Assembly: GCA_965153355.1 (NCBI GenBank)
Contig: OZ231126.1
Location: forward strand, 59,334,001-59,398,000
DNA from: Flaccisagitta enflata
Taxonomy: Eukaryota > Chaetognatha > Sagittoidea > Aphragmophora
DNA length: 64,000 nucleotides
Reading direction: 5' to 3'
A program made the translations under genes and the position numbers. The notes under the pieces were generated by a model. It did not search any database. It had not been told where the DNA came from and saw nothing but the letters and a program-made list of their open reading frames with translations. Below, in pieces: positions 22,281-34,442 of the stretch. Position 1 is the first letter of the stretch; the number at the start of each line of letters is the position of its first letter.

Positions 22281-23500
22281 CAAAAAAGGAAAGATGATGT
22301 GAACAACATCAACAAGGATGATTGGACCGGGATAACAAGCAACGCGAAGTCGAAAGCGGACTCAGTTACTCGGGACTAATGGTCAAAAAACAGTTCTCTT
22401 ACTTCTCGCTCACTCCAATGTAATTTTCCCGCGTGCAAAGAAAAGGGAGGAAGGGTGGGTGGCACTGGGACAGAGGTGCACCTAGGACTCGCAATAGTTA
22501 AGGTTTTCAAATTAACTAGTTAACAGTTAACTAACTACAATTTACATCTAGTTACCTAGCTAAAATAGTTAAAATTTTTCCCTAATAAAAAGCAAGACTT
22601 TAGCAAATCCGTGACTTTTTTTATACGACGCAGAGCAGAATCCGGCCGTCAGAGTTCAGTCATCTGAATTCAGGGCCCCTTACCAATCTTTTTGTTTCCG
22701 TGTAATGAATTGGCCTGTCAAATTACACTTATTATACCTACTATCAGATATATTATCCATAAAAAAAAAACAATTTTGAACCAAGACAATGGCGCTAGGC
22801 AGGTCTAAACGGTTAAGAAATTAAGGAATTCTTTAGGAAACTGAATGCCAAGGCCTAATTGTGCCATTGAGTAAACCACGTGGTACATCAGTGCCAATAC
22901 TGCTGACACCCAAATGATCGGACCTAGACCCAATTATAGTATATTTTGAGCTACAAAAAAAGTTTGAAGGCTCACGGACTTGTATCATGTCCGTAAGCTA
23001 ACTCCGCAAAGCAGAGGTCAAGATGACAATGACTTTTGAAGTATTTGTGAAATTTGAGTATTACAATGTAAAATGGTTAAAAGATCATAAAAAAGTGGGC
23101 GTGTTTGATAGGTTTAAGTGTTGTTACATGTTAAACATCATTACTAGTCAGTTTGCACCTTGGGAGACTTATCTAACTAGGTTTATAAGACTTTCAAGAA
23201 GATTTTTGAATGATTTTCACAATTTCGAAAATATTATTTTCAATTTTGAGAATTTCAAATCTTTTTAAAAAATAGAAATTTTGCATTTTTGAAAACATGC
23301 CAGCCTCCATATTACAAATGCCCGGTATGTTTTTGTTTTTTTGAAATACTCATTTTCTATGCAAATTTGAAATTCTCAGTAAATTAGTTATATCACAGTT
23401 CTATTTGATTTTTTTTCTGATTTTCCTTAGAAAATAACCAAGTTTGCAAAACAAGATAATGATCATTTAAACAACATACTGATGGGCATGGTTGGTAAAG
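22280..23500. other. No gene; one dispersed repeat end
   Basis: At 22470-22530, GGTGCACCTAGGACTCGCAA followed by TAGTTAA-rich sequence is the inverted counterpart of 34960-35070. The rest is AT-rich with nothing recognised. Confidence 0.5.
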
Positions 23501-23506
23501 AAAAAA

Positions 23507-23875
23507 GGGCTGGATACGCGGCTCTCCAAGTCTCGGGCTAATGGGCAGGGGCAGTGACATAAAAGGCCACCCAAGCACTTGAGCAGGGGCAGTGATATAA
23601 AAACCGCCAAAAGGCGATAAACTAGGCCGAATACACGGCAACCCCCCTCCCCAGCTCCACTTGACTGTCTGTCAGTCGGACTCTTTTTCTTTTTTTCTTT
23701 CTTTTTTTTTTTTTCTTTCTTTTTATCTATCTCTCTTTCTTTCTCTATTCCCGTTTTTTTTTCTTTACTTTCTGTTTTTTTTTTTCATTCTTTCCTTTTT
23801 AATGATGGATTTGCGACTCCATATGTTTCCGCGTAATTCCGTCGGTCCATCCCTCCGTCCCTCCATCCGAATGTT

Positions 23876-23923
<48 letters not shown>

Positions 23924-24150
23924 TTCAGCCGTTTGTGACTCTCCAAGAGGGTGTGTCCCTTGTGAGGTAGCTCCATCCGAAAATTTGGATGGCGCTAAAT
24001 CAACAAGAAAAGTTGTTTTTTTTTCTGAGCAATATTGCCCCTGCTCAGCTACAAAACAGCTCCCACACTCTCTCATACTGCCCCTGCCAACCAGCATTAC
24101 TGCCCCTGTCAACCCGAAAAGTGACTACTCATTGGCCGCGTATCCGACCC
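23507..24150. mobile_element. HE-A fragments and a CTTT tract
   Basis: Plus-strand A-type pieces at 23507-23640 (GGCTGGATACGCGGCTCTCC, GGGCAGGGGCAGTG twice) and minus-strand pieces at 24025-24150 (repeated ACTGCCCCTGCCAACC, GGCCGCGTATCCGACCC) flank a CTTT tract at 23876-23923. This looks like several damaged copies. The GGGCAGGGGCAGT module is itself tandemly repeated in them. Confidence 0.55.
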
Positions 24151-24663
24151 TATTATTTCTGTGTCATTGTTTTTTTTATTGATTTTGAAAATTCCAATGA
24201 ACTAAAAATTTCGGCTGATTTTCTTAGCGTTTTACTCCTAGTATGTGGGTTTTTATTCTGCTCCTATAGATAGATATTTCTGGGTTTATAGATAAATTAT
24301 GATTGTTAATAGTTTATGACTTGCCAACGTTTCGGACGAGATCCACACTTTAATGAATGAATGAAATGACATAAATGAATCTTACATAAGATATTTACGT
24401 AAGATATTTTGTGTATACTAAATGGTATAGGCCTGTCCAACCCTACACTAATGAGGTATGCAGTCAAGCTGATTGTTTTGTCAGGTAAGCTTTTTGTTTG
24501 TCAGTAGTAAAGGATAGTTGTGAGCAATCCGGAGTAAACACCATTGAAAGCTTGCAAGGCTTTCATCCTTTGTTAATTGGAGAATTCTGGCCTCCTTTCA
24601 TAAGGGCAATGTTGTTTCAACTTTCATAAGTGGATAGAGTCGATAGACCGTCTGAATGATAAA
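24151..24663. other. No feature recognised
   Basis: AT-rich sequence without clear repeats or exons. Confidence 0.4.
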
Positions 24664-24683
24664 GTCAAAACATGGTTGTAAAT

Positions 24684-24778
24684 ATGAATGAATAAATGAA
24701 TGAATAAATGAATGAAAGAATGAATGAATGAATGAATGAATGAATGAATGAACGAATGAATGAACGAATGAATGGAGG
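24684..24778. repeat. (GAAT)n microsatellite
   Basis: About 22 GAAT or GAAC units. A looser AATGAATAAA stretch continues to about 24975. Confidence 0.9.
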
Positions 24779-25435
24779 AATGAAATAACTGATGGCAAAT
24801 ACATAAGTACCTGAAATAATGTAATATCTGACAAGGTTTTCATGGCTTAAGAAAATTATGACATGACGAAAGATATGATAGAAGAATGGATTCATAGATA
24901 AATTGAAAGAATGAAAAAGGAATTAAAAAATAGATAAATTAATAAATGAATGAAAAAATAAATGAATAAATAAGTTGTACAAACAATATTTCATTGTTAT
25001 GATGAAAATAAAAAATATCAAAACTTTTCTTTATTTCAAAAGAAAAAAAACCTTAAAAATTTTCATTAATAAATGATTTCATGAATGATCAATCAATAAA
25101 TTTATGGAAAATAGACAAGTAGTACTCTAATACTATGCTACATCCATAGGGTTTTAAAAATTAATAAAATGATGATAAACTATAAAAGAATGTTTTTAAT
25201 TTTTTCTAACAGTTTATCCTTCTATAATAAATAAGCCTTTTTAGCCATAAATAGCTAAAAAATCAATATTTTGCATTAATTTTTTTTGCAATGTGATTAG
25301 TATGCATTGCCTAATGATAATCAATTATCAGTTAGCTTCAAGTTAATAATCTATTTTTCGAACTATATGAATGGGATCTGCATGGCTGATCTTGCTCTGC
25401 GTCATACAATTCTTGCAAAAATCAATACTTTGATA
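24779..25435. other. No feature recognised
   Basis: Very AT-rich, no repeat ends or exons seen. Confidence 0.4.
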
Positions 25436-25530
25436 TTTTTAGTCGCGTGCACGCGACTCTACACTTTGCCGTGTCGGTCGGTAGGTCGGTCGGTAGGTCG
25501 GTCGGTAGGTCGGTCCATCACATTTTTGAA
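25436..25530 (-). mobile_element. HE element, 3' end
   Basis: On the minus strand it ends in the perfect stem GTCGCG-TGCA-CGCGAC and CTAAAAA, preceded by the GACC/TACC tract. The 5' end was not found. The array to the right may be its internal repeat. Confidence 0.75.
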
Positions 25531-25561
25531 ATTATGACTTTTTATGGTTTTTTAACGTAAT

Positions 25562-25900
25562 TTAAGGTACTCTAGGGTATTTATATACTTTAGGTACTTT
25601 TAGGTACTTAAGTATTCAGGTGCACTTATTGGGTAATTTCAGGTACTTTTAGGTATTTTTGGGTACTTATAGCTAGTTTTGATGATTTTTGATTAATTTT
25701 GGCTACTTTAGGGTACTTTTAGGGCACTTTAGCACTTTAGGGTACTTGTTATTCTATACCAGCACTTCATGTATTTTATATTATAGGTACTTTTGATGTT
25801 TTTTGATAAATTTTTAGTATTTTTGGGTATTTTTGGGTATATATGGGTATTTTTGGGTATTTTTAGGTATTTTTGGACATATGTATTTTTTTGAGTAATT
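25562..25900. repeat. Degenerate array of GGTACTTTTA / GGGTATTTTT units
   Basis: About 10-15-bp units vary between GGTACTTTTA and GGGTATTTTT. It lies directly behind the HE 3' end, as the AAAAAATGTT array does in the B copies. Confidence 0.75.
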
Positions 25901-25986
25901 TTGTGCATTAGTGGCCTTAAAGCATTAACGCAATGCATTAGTGGCCTTAATTGTTTGAGCATGTAAACATAAGCTTCATTAAAGAT

Positions 25987-26535
25987 CCCTTGTAAGTAGG
26001 TAAATAAGTATGTAAGTAAGTATGTAAGTATGTAAGTATGTAATTATGTAAGTACGTAAGTATGTAAGTATGTAGGTAAGTATGTAAGTATGCATGGGGT
26101 ATGTATAAGTAAGTATGTATGTATGTATAGGTAAGTGCGTAAGTATGTGAGTATGTAGGTAAGTATGCAGCTGTGTGAGTATGTAGGTATGTAAGCATGT
26201 AAGCATGGGAGCATGTAAGCATGTGAGTATGTAAGTATGTGTGGATGTAGGCATATATGTGTATATGTAAGTAGGCATGTAAGTATGTAAGTAGGTAAGT
26301 ATGTATGTGTGTATGTAGGTATGTAAGTATGTAAGTATGTGAGTATGTAAGTACCTAAGTATGTAAGTGTGAGTATGTAGGTAAGTATGTACGTATGTGA
26401 GCATGTAGGCAAGTACTTAGGTATGTAAGTGCATGTGGGCATGGCACGTAAGTATGTAGCATGGTGTTATGTGCATGTTGGTATATGGGCATGTATGTAA
26501 GTATGTGGGCAGTATATGTGAGTATGTAGGTAAGT
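25987..26535 (+). repeat. GTAAGTAT tandem array 1
   Basis: About 550 bp of GTAAGTAT, GTAGGTAA and GTATGTAA units. Each GTAAGTAT is also a strong match to a 5' splice-site consensus on the plus strand. Related arrays lie at 28950-29298 and 34443-34760. Confidence 0.9.
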
Positions 26536-26774
26536 TTCAGCTTAAACAAGTACATGTACATGTAAGCACACGCCGTATTTTTTTATAAGAACACAGTTTT
26601 TTGAAGCAGGCTCAGTTCTTATCTTTACCTATTTCAGCCTCAATGTTCTTAACCTGCCTGCTTTTTTAGCATGGAAGTTCTTTATCATAGTTGCTAACTA
26701 GTCATATTCAATGAAATGAATATATTTTATTCTCAGTGTTTACTATTTTCGTTTATGTTAAGTCATAAAATTTA

Positions 26775-26816
26775 TAACAAGGCCGGATACACGGGCCAAG
26801 ACGGTGCGCCGAGCGT
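26775..26816 (+). mobile_element. HE element, 5' end, subfamily A
   Basis: AACAAGGCCGGATACACGGG followed by CCAAGACGGTGCGCCGAGCG. The 3' end was not identified. The array that follows may be its internal repeat. Confidence 0.6.
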
Positions 26817-26828
26817 TATTTATTCAAA

Positions 26829-27200
26829 GCTATCCCTAGCTCCATCAGACCTATCCCTAGCTCTATCAGACCATTCCTAGCTCTATCAGACCTATCCCGC
26901 CGGGCTTTATTAATCCATAGCTATCCCTAGCTCCATCAGACCTATCCCTAGCTCTATCAGACCATTCCTAGCTCTATAAGACCTATCCCGAGCTCTATCA
27001 GGCCTCTCCCGAGCTCTATCAGACCTTTCCCAAGCTCTATCAGACCTATCACCAGCTCTATCAGACCTATCACCAGCTCTATCAGACCTATCACCAGCTC
27101 TATCAGACCTATCCCCAGCTCTATCAGACCTATCCTAAAACCTATCCGACCTGTCACCAGACCTATCTGACCAATCCCCAGCTCTATAAGACCTAACCGT
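26829..27200. repeat. Minisatellite, ~21-bp unit with CTATCAGACCTATCCC
   Basis: About 17 units of CTCTATCAGACCTATCCCAG type, more uniform in the middle (27040-27120). Confidence 0.9.
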
Positions 27201-27215
27201 GATTATATTGGTATC

Positions 27216-27350
27216 ATTTTTGATATATATGATATATATGATATATATGATATATATGATATATATGATATATATGATGTATATGATATACATAACATGA
27301 TATATTTTATGATATGACGTATGATATGATATGATATGATATGTGATATT
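27216..27350. repeat. GATATATAT tandem array 1
   Basis: Pure ATATATGAT units, then ATATGATATG variants. Confidence 0.9.
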
Positions 27351-27884
27351 CATCGCGTCGCGTTACCAAATCAATGTTTTCTTCCCATAAAACCACTAAA
27401 CTAGGTGTTTAATAAAATAGTGTTAAATTGTGTTTCTAACTTATCATGTTTTATGATTTTTTACTGCCAAAAATTATATTTTCCCAAGCTTTTTTTTTCT
27501 TTTTCCTCCTTCCTTTTCCTTCCTTTCTCCAAACCTCAGATTATTTTCCCCACCGGGGGAATATGGAACAATATACAGGCTCATGTATATGATATATATT
27601 AGTATGGAATAATACCATATATTGTTATACTTAGACCCTGCACAAATATCCAATAAGAGGGATTTCACAAGTTTGGGTAAATCAAACAAGAAACTTTGTT
27701 GGTAAAACCATATATTTACTATGGGGACTTTTTTTTTGCCATAGGAAGCCTATAGTTTTGCCGACATAGTTTAAACTTCAAATTCAGACCTCTGCTTGTG
27801 GGAAAACCTTCTTTTTTGGTACATTCATGCAAAAAACTAGAGTATATCATTTTTTGAAATTTGACCCTATTTCATGACCACCCT
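27351..27884. other. No feature recognised
   Basis: AT-rich spacer between two related GATATATC-type arrays. The flank TTTTATGATATGACGTATG occurs at both 27308 and 27908. Confidence 0.4.
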
Positions 27885-28450
27885 AATATATATGATATGA
27901 TATATTTTATGATATGACGTATGATATGATATGATATGATATGTGATATGATGTATGATATGAGATATGATATATGATATGATATATGATATGATATATG
28001 ATATGATATATGATATGATATATGATATGATATATGATAGGATATATGATATGACATATGATATGATATATGATATGATATGATATATGACAGGATATAT
28101 GACAGGATAAATGATATGAGATATGATATATGATATGATATATGATATGATATATGAGATATGATATATGAGATATGATATATGAGATATGATATATGAG
28201 ATATGATATATGATAAATGATATATGAGATATGATATATGAGATATGATATATGAGATATGATATATATGATATGATATATGATATGATATATGATTTAT
28301 ATGATATGATATATGATATATATGATATGATATATGATATATGATATGATATATGATATGATATATGATATGATATATATGATATGATATATATGATATG
28401 ATATATATGATGATATATATGATGAAATATGATATATATATGATATATAT
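27885..28450. repeat. GATATATC tandem array 2
   Basis: About 565 bp of ATATGATATATG units with GAGAT variants in blocks. Its first ~60 bases repeat the end of array 1, so the two arrays probably arose by duplication. The 208-codon open frame across it is a repeat translation. Confidence 0.9.
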
Positions 28451-28504
28451 GCTATCATTAATGATGAACAAAATGAGTTTTCTATGGATTTCAAACATTT
28501 TTAG

Positions 28505-28587
28505 CGATTTTTCATTCGAGCGTGACCGACAGATGGACGGACGGACTGACAGAGCTACTTATAGAGATGCTATGGCGCATCTAAAAA
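28505..28587 (+). mobile_element. HE element, 3' end, AGATGC stem
   Basis: CGAGCGTGACCGACAG, the GACGGACGG tract, then the hairpin AGATGC-TATGGC-GCATCT at 28565-28582 and CTAAAAA. Confidence 0.8.
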
Positions 28588-28629
28588 TCATCCTAGCATA
28601 TTTCTGAATCATTTCCAGTGATTTTTGCC

Positions 28630-28736
28630 GCTTTTCGAGATTTTCAACTCGAGCGTTACAGACCGACCGACCGACCAACCGACCGACCAACCAACAGACA
28701 GAGCCTCTTATAGAGGTGCTATGGCGCACCTAAAAA
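28630..28736 (+). mobile_element. HE element, 3' end, AGGTGC stem
   Basis: CTCGAGCGTTACAGACCG, the GACC/AACC tract, AGAGCCTCTTATAG, then the hairpin AGGTGC-TATGGC-GCACCT at 28714-28731 and CTAAAAA. It has the same loop as its neighbour and one compensatory pair change. Confidence 0.8.
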
Positions 28737-28949
28737 TGTAAATGATAAAAGTAATTGGTTGAATTGTTTAAGTTAGAGGATTCTGTCAACGTTTTTTATT
28801 GTTTCCTCAAAAAATTATATAAAAGCGTAATTTAGAAAGTGTTTGTGCGAAAATCTGAGCCTGGGCATGTTCTTAGGATGTTCTTATTTTTACACCATAT
28901 CTGAGGCTGATGTTCTTATAGACAGTGTTCTTAGACAAAATACAGCGTG

Positions 28950-29298
28950 TATGTAAGTGTGTTAGTATGTATGTAAGTACGTAAGTATGTAAGAATGTAG
29001 GTAAGTATGTAAGTGTGTAGATAAGTATGTAAGTATGTATGTAAGTATGTAAGTAGGTAAGTATGTAAGTATCTGAGTATGTATGTAAGTATGTAAGTAT
29101 GTAAGTAAGTAGGTATGTAAGTATGAAAGTATGTAAGTAAGTATGTAAGTATGTAAGTATGTAAGTACGTATGTTAGTATGTATGTAGGTAAGTATGTAT
29201 GTAGGTATGTAAGTATGTAAGTATGTAAGTAAGTATGTATGTAAGTATGTAAGTAGGTAAGTGTGTAAGTATGAGAGTATGTAGGTAAGTATGTAAGT
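28950..29298 (+). repeat. GTAAGTAT tandem array 2
   Basis: About 350 bp. The right flank (TGGGGGGCTTGTTTGGCAC, then CTAGGCATCGCAGTGACTCA) recurs inverted beside array 3 (34300-34440), so array and flank move together. Confidence 0.9.
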
Positions 29299-30286
29299 TG
29301 GGGGGCTTGTTTGGCACACAATTTTTTCTAGGCATCGCAGTGACTCAGAATATCAACCACTTTTCACAAAAATCCCTCAGTTTCAAGGAAAATGACCTCA
29401 GATTAATTTCTTGCGTTCCGCACCAAGGTGGTTGTTGTTGTTGGAATTCTGAAAAAAACTGAAATGCGATTTTTTTGTACTTAACCTTAATACAGCAATA
29501 GGAGGGATGTTCATCCAATTGTCACTTATTTTTGGCCTCACTGCCCCTGCCCAAGTACTTTATTTACCCAAAACATGGGCTATATCGCTGATCCTGCCCA
29601 CAGTGCCCAGCTAGAGATATGTTGGTTTAACTCAGTCTCCCTACTGATGCATGATGGTGTTTTCTCCAAAACCAGTACATTCTTTGTGCATTCTTGCATT
29701 CTTTGTAATCTTTGTGCGGCTGGACAGGAGCAGTGATATTTGACAGAATGAGGCACTTGGGCAGGGTCAGTTACCATATACGCTCTATTCATTCAATTGC
29801 ATAAACGCCATAGGAAAACCCTTTTTTGTGTCTTTGAAACTTTCAGCTCAAGCAAAGCTGACATACAGACTGAAAGACCAACAAACCAGCTAATCAGCTC
29901 ATACTCATAGAGATGCATGGTGAATACCTGCTGTTTACGCATAGAAAGCATCCTTAAAATGCAACAATATTTCCTAAAATTCTATTCTTCTTTTCATTTC
30001 ATTCATGGTACAGACAGTCCCACAACATGAATTCTGACCCTAAATTACGCGATTGGATGTTGAAAGCCCCTCTCTACATGCAGAAGGTGCTGCCAAAACA
30101 AGCAACCAGGATAGAATTCTAGTTCTCCAAATTAGATGAATTCTAGATCATATGGCGCTGGTAATTGATTTACTTTATTTTTATGAAACAGAATTTGCAG
30201 TACTAAATAAGATTTTTTGTTCCTTATTCTTTACAGAATAGTTATATTGAATATAGAAAAAAATGATTACATTATCACGCATGTAG
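29299..30286. other. Array flank and HE-A scraps, no gene
   Basis: 29300-29435 is the flank shared with 34300-34440. At 29540-29790 there are A-type body pieces (CACTGCCCCTGCCCAAGTAC). No exon recognised. Confidence 0.45.

Positions 30287-30363
<77 letters not shown>
30287..30363. repeat. (GAT)n microsatellite
   Basis: About 25 pure GAT units. Confidence 0.95.
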
Positions 30364-30406
30364 GCAAGTGATGCAACCCGACCACAATGAGTGAGTCAGA
30401 AAGTAT

Positions 30407-30895
30407 TATAGGTCGCCCAAGAGCAATATGTGGTCAGCGATACCCTTTGCCCTGCTTTGCATGATTGTGAATTGGTGTGAGATAAAGCAGGGCAGCAGCC
30501 TCAAAGGGCACAAAGTCCTGTACAACGCAGGGAAACTTTTGTTTGTCCATCCATCCCTTTGTTTGTCAGTCCATCCCTCCGTCCATCCCTCTGTCTGACT
30601 GTCTATCTCTCTTAAGCCCACTTAAGCCTGAAATTGGCCCTATCAGGCTTGAAATCTGCCCTCTCAGGTCTGAAGGGGCAGATTAAAGGCCTGAGAAGAC
30701 AGATTGCAAGTCTAAGGGCAGATATCACTCTTGAGAGGGTAGATTTCAGTTCTGATAGGGCAGATTTCAGGCCTGACAGGGCAGATCTCAGGCATGAAAG
30801 GGCCGGGGGGGCAGACAGATGAGCAAATGAATGGACAGGTGGACAAAGTAAAGTCCCCCTGTGTTCTACAACTTTGTTCCGTTCGGGGCCGCTGC
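30407..30895. mobile_element. GP element, third subfamily
   Basis: Left end ATAGGTCGCCCAAGAGCAAT, GTGGTCAGCGATACCC, GCCCTGCTTTGCATGATTG, CAGGGCAGCAGCCTCAAAGG. The core has GTCC tracts and ~21-bp units. The right TIR (CCTGTGTTCTACA, GGGGCCGCTGC) is cut short where an HE-C fragment follows. Confidence 0.75.
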
Positions 30896-30999
30896 AAAAA
30901 AAACGCGATGCCTGCTGTGTATTCTGGGGTTGAAGGGCGTGTGGAGAGGTGACCCCACCAACCCATCCACAACAATATTGTAACCCCGCGTTACTTGTT
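30896..30999 (-). mobile_element. HE element, 5' part, subfamily C
   Basis: On the minus strand: AACAA then the hairpin GTAAC-GCGGG-GTTAC, then AATATTGTTGTGGATGGG. Compared with the copy at 46410-46642 (GTGAC/GTCAC) the stem has changed on both sides and still pairs. Confidence 0.75.
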
Positions 31000-31029
31000 T
31001 TCCTCTTTCTGTCATTCTTTGTTACTCTA

Positions 31030-31141
31030 TTTTAGGTGCGACAAAGCACTTCTATAACTGGCTGTGTCCGTTGGTTGGTCGGTCGGTCGGTTGGTAACGC
31101 ATTTGTTCGACAATCCACACGTCACACCTATAGGTCTTGTT
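31030..31141 (-). mobile_element. HE element, subfamily E
   Basis: 112 bp. 5' AACAAG then ACC-TATA-GGT; S is AGGTGTGAC. The 3' hairpin is AAGTGC-TTTGTC-GCACCT then CTAAAA. S is one transition from the complement of the 3' arm (GTCGCACCT). Confidence 0.8.
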
Positions 31142-31164
31142 TCTTTCTTTTTCTTCCTTTCTTT

Positions 31165-31232
31165 TTAGCTGCGGACACACAACCCTATGAGAGGCTTCGT
31201 CCGTCGGTCCATCCGTCCATCCGTCCATCCAT

Positions 31233-31264
<32 letters not shown>

Positions 31265-31440
31265 GTGTCCGTCTGTCTGTCCGTCCCTCCGTTCATCCAT
31301 CCATCCGTCCGTCCGTCCATCCGTTGGTCCATCTGTCCGTCCATTGGAAGCAGTCATCGAGTTGAAAAGTGGGGAAACAAGCATTTTTGATACTTATTGT
31401 GTATGTTTGAGTGTTGGGGGTGGGTTGGGGTGTGGATGGG
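31165..31440 (-). mobile_element. HE element, 3' part, subfamily C
   Basis: The minus-strand 3' end (decayed stem in GTTGTGTGTCCGCAGC, then CTAAAAA) is preceded by an expanded GGAC/GGAT tetranucleotide tract and a C-type body. The 5' hairpin is missing. Confidence 0.7.
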
Positions 31441-31667
31441 TGTTGGATAAGGCGTATGGGCTTTTTTTCCACGGGCTCAATTTGGGCTCGTATGGGCCCT
31501 TTTCCGAGCCACAACATTTGGATTCGTATGAGGCCAAACCCGGATGTAACTCGGGCTTATTTCGGGTTTCGGCACAGACTAAAAGATAACAATTACTGAT
31601 AAAGAGTTCTCTGATGTTGTACCAATAAAGGCGGCTAATCGCCGTAAGAAAAAAGTCGTAAATGCAG

Positions 31668-31971
<304 letters not shown>

Positions 31972-31974
31972 TTT

Positions 31975-32278
31975 TCATGTTACATAGGGCCTAAAATTAG
32001 GATCAATATGAAATATTGATCTTTGAGGAAAAAGGGAAAAATGCGAAAAAATAAAAAAAGATTCAAAAAATCATAGCTCCTAAACTATTGATCACACAGA
32101 ATTCTGCTTAGCGTCATCTGAAAGAGGAGAATGAGCTCTTTCTTAGCTATTAATTTCATGCGTAGTGTCATTTGGCCCGAAAAACAGGCCAACTTTCCCA
32201 AACTCCTCATGAGAAAAAGGGAAATTCAAATTCCGCCGTAGGTCTCAAAAAGCCGAAGGTATTCTTTGACTTTTTTCC

Positions 32279-32280
<2 letters not shown>
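31975..32280. repeat. Dispersed repeat, relative at 63600-63850
   Basis: Shares short blocks in the same order with 63600-63850: ATTCTGCTTRGCG, GAAAGAG, GCCCGAAAA, and a terminal GACTTTTTTCC. Clearly diverged. Class unknown. Confidence 0.5.
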
Positions 32281-32281
<1 letters not shown>

Positions 32282-32338
<57 letters not shown>

Positions 32339-32517
32339 GAGAGAGAGACAGACAGACAGACAAACAGATAGACAGACAGACAGAGAATATGAGTTTGTGA
32401 GTGATCAACATTTAAGAAAAATTGACAATTGCCACTTAGAAAATCCTTTGTCTAAGCGACCAAACAGGTGTAAGTGCTTCCGGTTTTTTGACCCATGGCT
32501 AAATCTACAAAAAGATC

Positions 32518-32550
<33 letters not shown>

Positions 32551-32561
32551 AGAGAAAGAGA

Positions 32562-32622
<61 letters not shown>
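32282..32622. repeat. (GA)n microsatellites, two tracts
   Basis: GA at 32282-32350 with a GACA tail, and GA/GAAA at 32518-32622, separated by about 140 bp of non-repeat sequence. Confidence 0.95.
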
Positions 32623-32626
<4 letters not shown>

Positions 32627-32639
32627 GATAAAACTACAC

Positions 32640-33590
32640 TAAAGCGTGTTTTCAAATGAAAACTACACAAAAGTTATTTTTTCAAATGAAATCCATCTTA
32701 AACGTTTTCAAAAAAAAAAAAAAAACTTGTGATATTAAAAGACAAAAATATAAAAACCAAGCCGGGCTTGAGGGCAAACCCGGCCCTTCGGCCTTGGCCC
32801 TGAAACCGTGCCCCGGCCCTCACACGGGCAGGCCCGCAAGGCCTTAGAGTTGGATGCCCCTGCCAGGCGTGCTTTTTCTCCTTTCCCTCCGAGTAGCATT
32901 TATTTTCCCTTTCGATCTTCCGACTTGTCTTTCATACTCTTGTCAAATGGGCTAAGGTTAGTAACATGTTCAATGTATTGTTCTTTGTCTTGTTTTCTTT
33001 GTCTTTGTCTGCTTCTCTACTTGAGCCACATGATCAAACGGAGATGTTGCGTCATTCAATATTTCAAAAGCAACGTATGGAGATAATTTGCATATTGCAG
33101 TAGCAAGGTCTTCTCAAATATTGGGAATGTTTCATTGTCGTCTCCGATTTACCAACACCCAGCTTAGTTGAGTGTTGCTTCTTAGAATTACTAAAAAAAA
33201 TTCCACGATTGTTATGATCGGTATAATTGCGTCACGTCTAAGAATGTTTATGAGGATTTTTCTGAGTCTCAAATTCATTCAGGTAATGAATAGAGAGTAA
33301 ACCCTTCATATATTGACTGGCGAATTCATGATGCAGCGCAATGCAAACCTTCCTGATTACCTTCTGGGGGCATTTTTATATGGCGGGGGAGCTATCCCGC
33401 CCAGAAACTGTTGTAATTCAGTCGGAAAGTAGGACAGGTTGGCGATAAAAGAAATCTCAGAAGTTGAAGGGAAAAAAGACAGTGAGCCTGTGAATGCGGG
33501 TAGAAGTAAAACCATGTTCTCTATTTTTTTTCTTTCTCTATCTACTTCCTCATTTCCTTTATTTTATCTTCTTCTTTTTCTGCTTCTTGT
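32640..33590. other. No feature recognised
   Basis: A GC-rich patch at 32760-32870 (GGGCTTGAGGGCAAACCCGG) stands out from its AT-rich surroundings but gives no recognisable product. Confidence 0.4.
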
Positions 33591-33592
33591 AT

Positions 33593-33714
33593 TTCTTCTT
33601 CTTCTTCTTCTTCTTCTTCTTCTTCTTCTTCTCCTTCTTCTTCTTCTTCTTCTTCTTCTCCTTCTTCTACTTCTTCTTCTTCTTCTTTTTCTGCTTCTTG
33701 TATTTCTTCTTCTG
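33593..33714. repeat. (CTT)n microsatellite
   Basis: About 38 CTT units with a few CTC or CTA variants. Confidence 0.95.
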
Positions 33715-33759
33715 AGATATTCCGAGAGGTGCCCCTTTCATTCCGAGTAGCGGCGCTAC

Positions 33760-33834
33760 TCGCTACTCCATAAAAAGCACGCCTGGCCCCTGCCCACCCA
33801 TCCGCAACGATATTGTGACCCCACATCACTTGTT
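33760..33834 (-). mobile_element. HE element, 5' end, subfamily C
   Basis: On the minus strand: AACAA, hairpin GTGA-TGTGGGG-TCAC, AATATC, S = GTTGCGGATGGG, then GGGCAGGGGCC. The 3' end was not found. Confidence 0.7.
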
Positions 33835-33944
33835 CCCTCCCTTTCTCTTATTTCTTTATTTCTTTTCCTTCCCTACAACGGGTTTCGATGGAAGTCCAAA
33901 AGTCCTTTCCCCTATGCCGCAGCTCAGACATACACAAAAAGTAT

Positions 33945-34017
33945 CTGGATGGACAGACGGACAGACGGACAGACGGACAAAGCCTCTTATAGAGTTGTCT
34001 TGCAGAAACTAAAAAAT
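33945..34017 (+). mobile_element. HE element, 3' end, decayed hairpin
   Basis: GGACAGACGGACAAAGCC, TCTTATAGAGTTG, then a damaged hairpin and CTAAAAAA. Only 13 bp separate it from the complete HE copy at 34031. Confidence 0.65.
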
Positions 34018-34030
34018 TGAAAATAATGTA

Positions 34031-34220
34031 AACAAGGCCATCACCTATATGTCGCGTGCGAGACTTACAGATTGACTTAGAGTACCCTAAAATGACTTAC
34101 AGAAATAAAATCAATAAAAAAAGTAAAATGGGGACCGACCAACCAACTGACCAACCAACCGACCAACCGACCGACGGATGGACAGAGCGGGGTGTAGAGT
34201 CGCGTGCACGCGACTAAAAA
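34031..34220 (+). mobile_element. HE element, complete copy
   Basis: 190 bp. Starts AACAAGGCCATCACC, with S = GTCGCGTGC. The body has AAAAAAGTAAAATGGGGACC and a long GACC/AACC tract. The end is GGGGTGTAGA, the perfect stem GTCGCG-TGCA-CGCGAC and CTAAAAA. S is the exact complement of the outer arm. Confidence 0.85.
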
Positions 34221-34442
34221 TAAGGTGGCAATCACGTAATCAGTGAAAACTACCTTAAATCAAGTGCAAAAGTGTAAAAAAAAAAAAAAAATTCTTCATT
34301 GTATCAATAACCTTGGTGCGGAACATTAGAAATTAGATTGAGGTCATTTTCCTTGAAACTGAAGGATTTTTGTGAAGAATAGGTGACATTTTGAGTCACT
34401 GCGATGCCTAGAAAAAATTGCGTGCCGAGCAAGCTCCCCAAT

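Noticed and set aside
27872-28498. A 208-codon open frame on the minus strand
   Set aside because: It is the translation of the GATATATC array. The same applies to the long Ser/Leu, Arg/Glu, Cys/Val, Asp, His, Asn and Gln frames over the GA, CT, CA, GTT and ATC tracts.
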